A DNA stretch of 64,000 nucleotides, taken from NCBI RefSeq assembly GCF_001667505.1, contig NZ_LZHZ01000076.1, forward strand, positions 1 through 64,000. Reading direction: 5' to 3'. Made by a program: the position numbers and the translations under genes. Below, piece by piece: positions 63,153-64,000 of this stretch. How positions within the stretch are numbered: position 1 is the stretch's first letter; every line of letters starts with the position of its first letter. The notes beneath the pieces are model-generated. The model ran no database searches. It saw only the letters and a program-made list of their open reading frames with translations, and was not told the origin of the DNA. This DNA is from Mycobacterium sp. ACS1612 (lineage in GTDB: Bacteria; Actinomycetota; Actinomycetes; Mycobacteriales; Mycobacteriaceae).

Positions 63153-63767
63153 CGCCACCGCGCCGCTGAACACCTGCCACGCCAGGATCGAATAGACCGG
63201 TATGCGCTCGACGATGCCGACGGGTGCGTACCGGTAGGTCCACACGTTGTAATTGGCCAGCATCAGAAACGCGAATACGCCCGTTGCGGCGATCAGCAGC
63301 GACACCAGGCGGTACCACCAGCGGGCGTCCACAGCGCGGGCGACGATTCCCGATCCCGCGACGATCGCGAAGTTGCCCGCGACGAACACCAGCAGGGCGC
63401 CGGTCATGTGCAACTGCATGCCGTCGCCCTTGGCCAGCGGCGAACCGCCGTGCACGGTGGCGACCAGGAAGTAACCGATGGTGGCGGCGGTGGTGAACAA
63501 TCCGAAGAACACGCCGCGCCGTCCCGACGCGCGCGTCAGCAGGACCGCGCCGACCAGCAGCAGCGCGCCCTGCAGATAGAAGGCGCCGTTCATCAACCAC
63601 GCGAACCGGCCCCAGGCCGGGACGCCGAGCACGCTGATGTAGTGGTGCACGTAGCTGTAGTGGCCTTTGACGTTGGCCGCGGCGAGTTTCTCGACCGCCA
63701 GGTACACGACGGCGGCGACAATCCAGACGACGGCGCCGACCTTCACGAGCCGCGCGCGGTTGGTCAC
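63102..63767 (-). CDS. DUF998-like multi-pass membrane protein
   Basis: The 221-residue membrane protein has about six helices. The first follows NRARLVKVGAVVWIVAAVVY; YSYVHHYISVLGVP and VATVHGGSPLAKGDGMQLHM are family-like blocks of DUF998 proteins. Start GTG 63767 is chosen. Its 3' end overlaps the convergent Rv2375-like gene by 51 bases. It occupies the position of cfp2 in M. tuberculosis, between Rv2375 and mbtH. The function is unknown. Confidence 0.8.
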   Translation of the reverse strand: MTNRARLVKVGAVVWIVAAVVYLAVEKLAAANVKGHYSYVHHYISVLGVPAWGRFAWLMNGAFYLQGALLLVGAVLLTRASGRRGVFFGLFTTAATIGYFLVATVHGGSPLAKGDGMQLHMTGALLVFVAGNFAIVAGSGIVARAVDARWWYRLVSLLIAATGVFAFLMLANYNVWTYRYAPVGIVERIPVYSILAWQVFSGAVALGLLRKRDVHVEHASV

Positions 63768-63855
63768 GGCACCACGGTAGGCCACCGTCACGCCGAAACG
63801 GCATTCCAGCACGCCTCCACTCGAACTTTGCGTGCACAGATGCAGTCTCGGCGAG

Positions 63856-64000
63856 TCAGGCGCCCATGGCCTCGCGCAGACTTCGCGGCCGGATGTCGGT
63901 CCAGTGGTCTTCGACGTAGGCCAGACACTCCGCGCGGGTGGCATCACCGAACACGACGCGCCAGCCGTCTGGGACGGCGACGAACGTGGGCCACAGGCTG
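63856..64000 (-). CDS. mbtH: MbtH of the mycobactin locus, partial (5' end outside window)
   Basis: The last 47 residues of an MbtH protein are visible: SLWPTFVAVPDGWRVVFGDA, ECLAYVEDHW, TDIRPRSLREAMGA, then stop. Its place beyond hrcA and the Rv2375-like gene is that of M. tuberculosis mbtH (Rv2377c), which serves the mycobactin synthetases MbtE/MbtF. The mbt genes should continue past the right edge. It differs from the MbtH-like protein at 6721-6951. Confidence 0.93.
   Translation of the reverse strand, partial: SLWPTFVAVPDGWRVVFGDATRAECLAYVEDHWTDIRPRSLREAMGA

Overview
The window is high-GC actinobacterial DNA, and its gene order matches the Mycobacterium tuberculosis stretch that I recall as Rv2313c to Rv2377c. 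Examples in order are tldD/tldE, uspABC, the Rv2325c-2326c transporter, lppP, tRNA-Asn, dnaG, dgt, glyS, smtB-zur, uppS, recO, amiA2, era, ybeY, phoH, rsmE, dnaJ2, hrcA and mbtH. Virulence-locus genes found there in M. tuberculosis (plcABC, esx and PE/PPE genes) are absent, and other genes occupy those positions. This points to an environmental, Mycolicibacterium-like mycobacterium. Comparisons with M. tuberculosis are from memory.

Left part (1-20 kb), accessory. A non-ribosomal peptide synthetase on the minus strand runs off the left edge. It sits directly behind its own MbtH-like gene and appears to lack most of its first adenylation domain. Next come a secreted phosphodiesterase/pyrophosphatase-like protein with a long disordered N-terminus, a small exported protein followed by a strong hairpin, a PknF-like receptor kinase, a DUF732 exported protein, a GAF-ANTAR regulator, an HspR-like MerR regulator, a type II NADH dehydrogenase followed by a 32-codon membrane micro-ORF, and a cutinase. 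Between the cutinase and a tRNA-Met(CAT) gene lies an island of about 2.5 kb (16660-19200). It has low GC, same-orientation IS-end-like triple repeats at both edges, a relic of an IS481-type transposase, and an unrecognised 421-residue helical protein with two hydrophobic segments. That protein is the best candidate here for something undescribed.

Middle part (19.5-40 kb). Two small genes are followed by the tldD-tldE-carboxymuconolactone-decarboxylase-like operon. Divergent from it is uspABC, a sugar ABC importer whose second permease gene carries an in-frame amber codon. Then come a class III cyclase fused to an AAA ATPase, an ECF-type transporter pair, a MarR regulator with a palindrome in its promoter and an MFS exporter beside it, a VIT-family metal transporter, an acyl-CoA oxidase, a short-chain dehydrogenase, lipoprotein LppP and an NTF2-like protein.

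Right part (40-64 kb), mostly core. After tRNA-Asn come DNA primase, dGTPase, a TPM-domain protein, a NUDIX hydrolase, a STAS protein and glyS. The zinc-sensor operon smtB-zur follows, with a third coupled gene of unknown function behind a well-formed promoter containing an inverted repeat. Two tightly packed minus-strand blocks, uppS-recO and era to hrcA, have many 4-bp start/stop overlaps. The amidase amiA2 and a CAP-domain exported protein lie between these blocks on the plus strand. The window ends in the 3' half of the mycobactin-locus mbtH.
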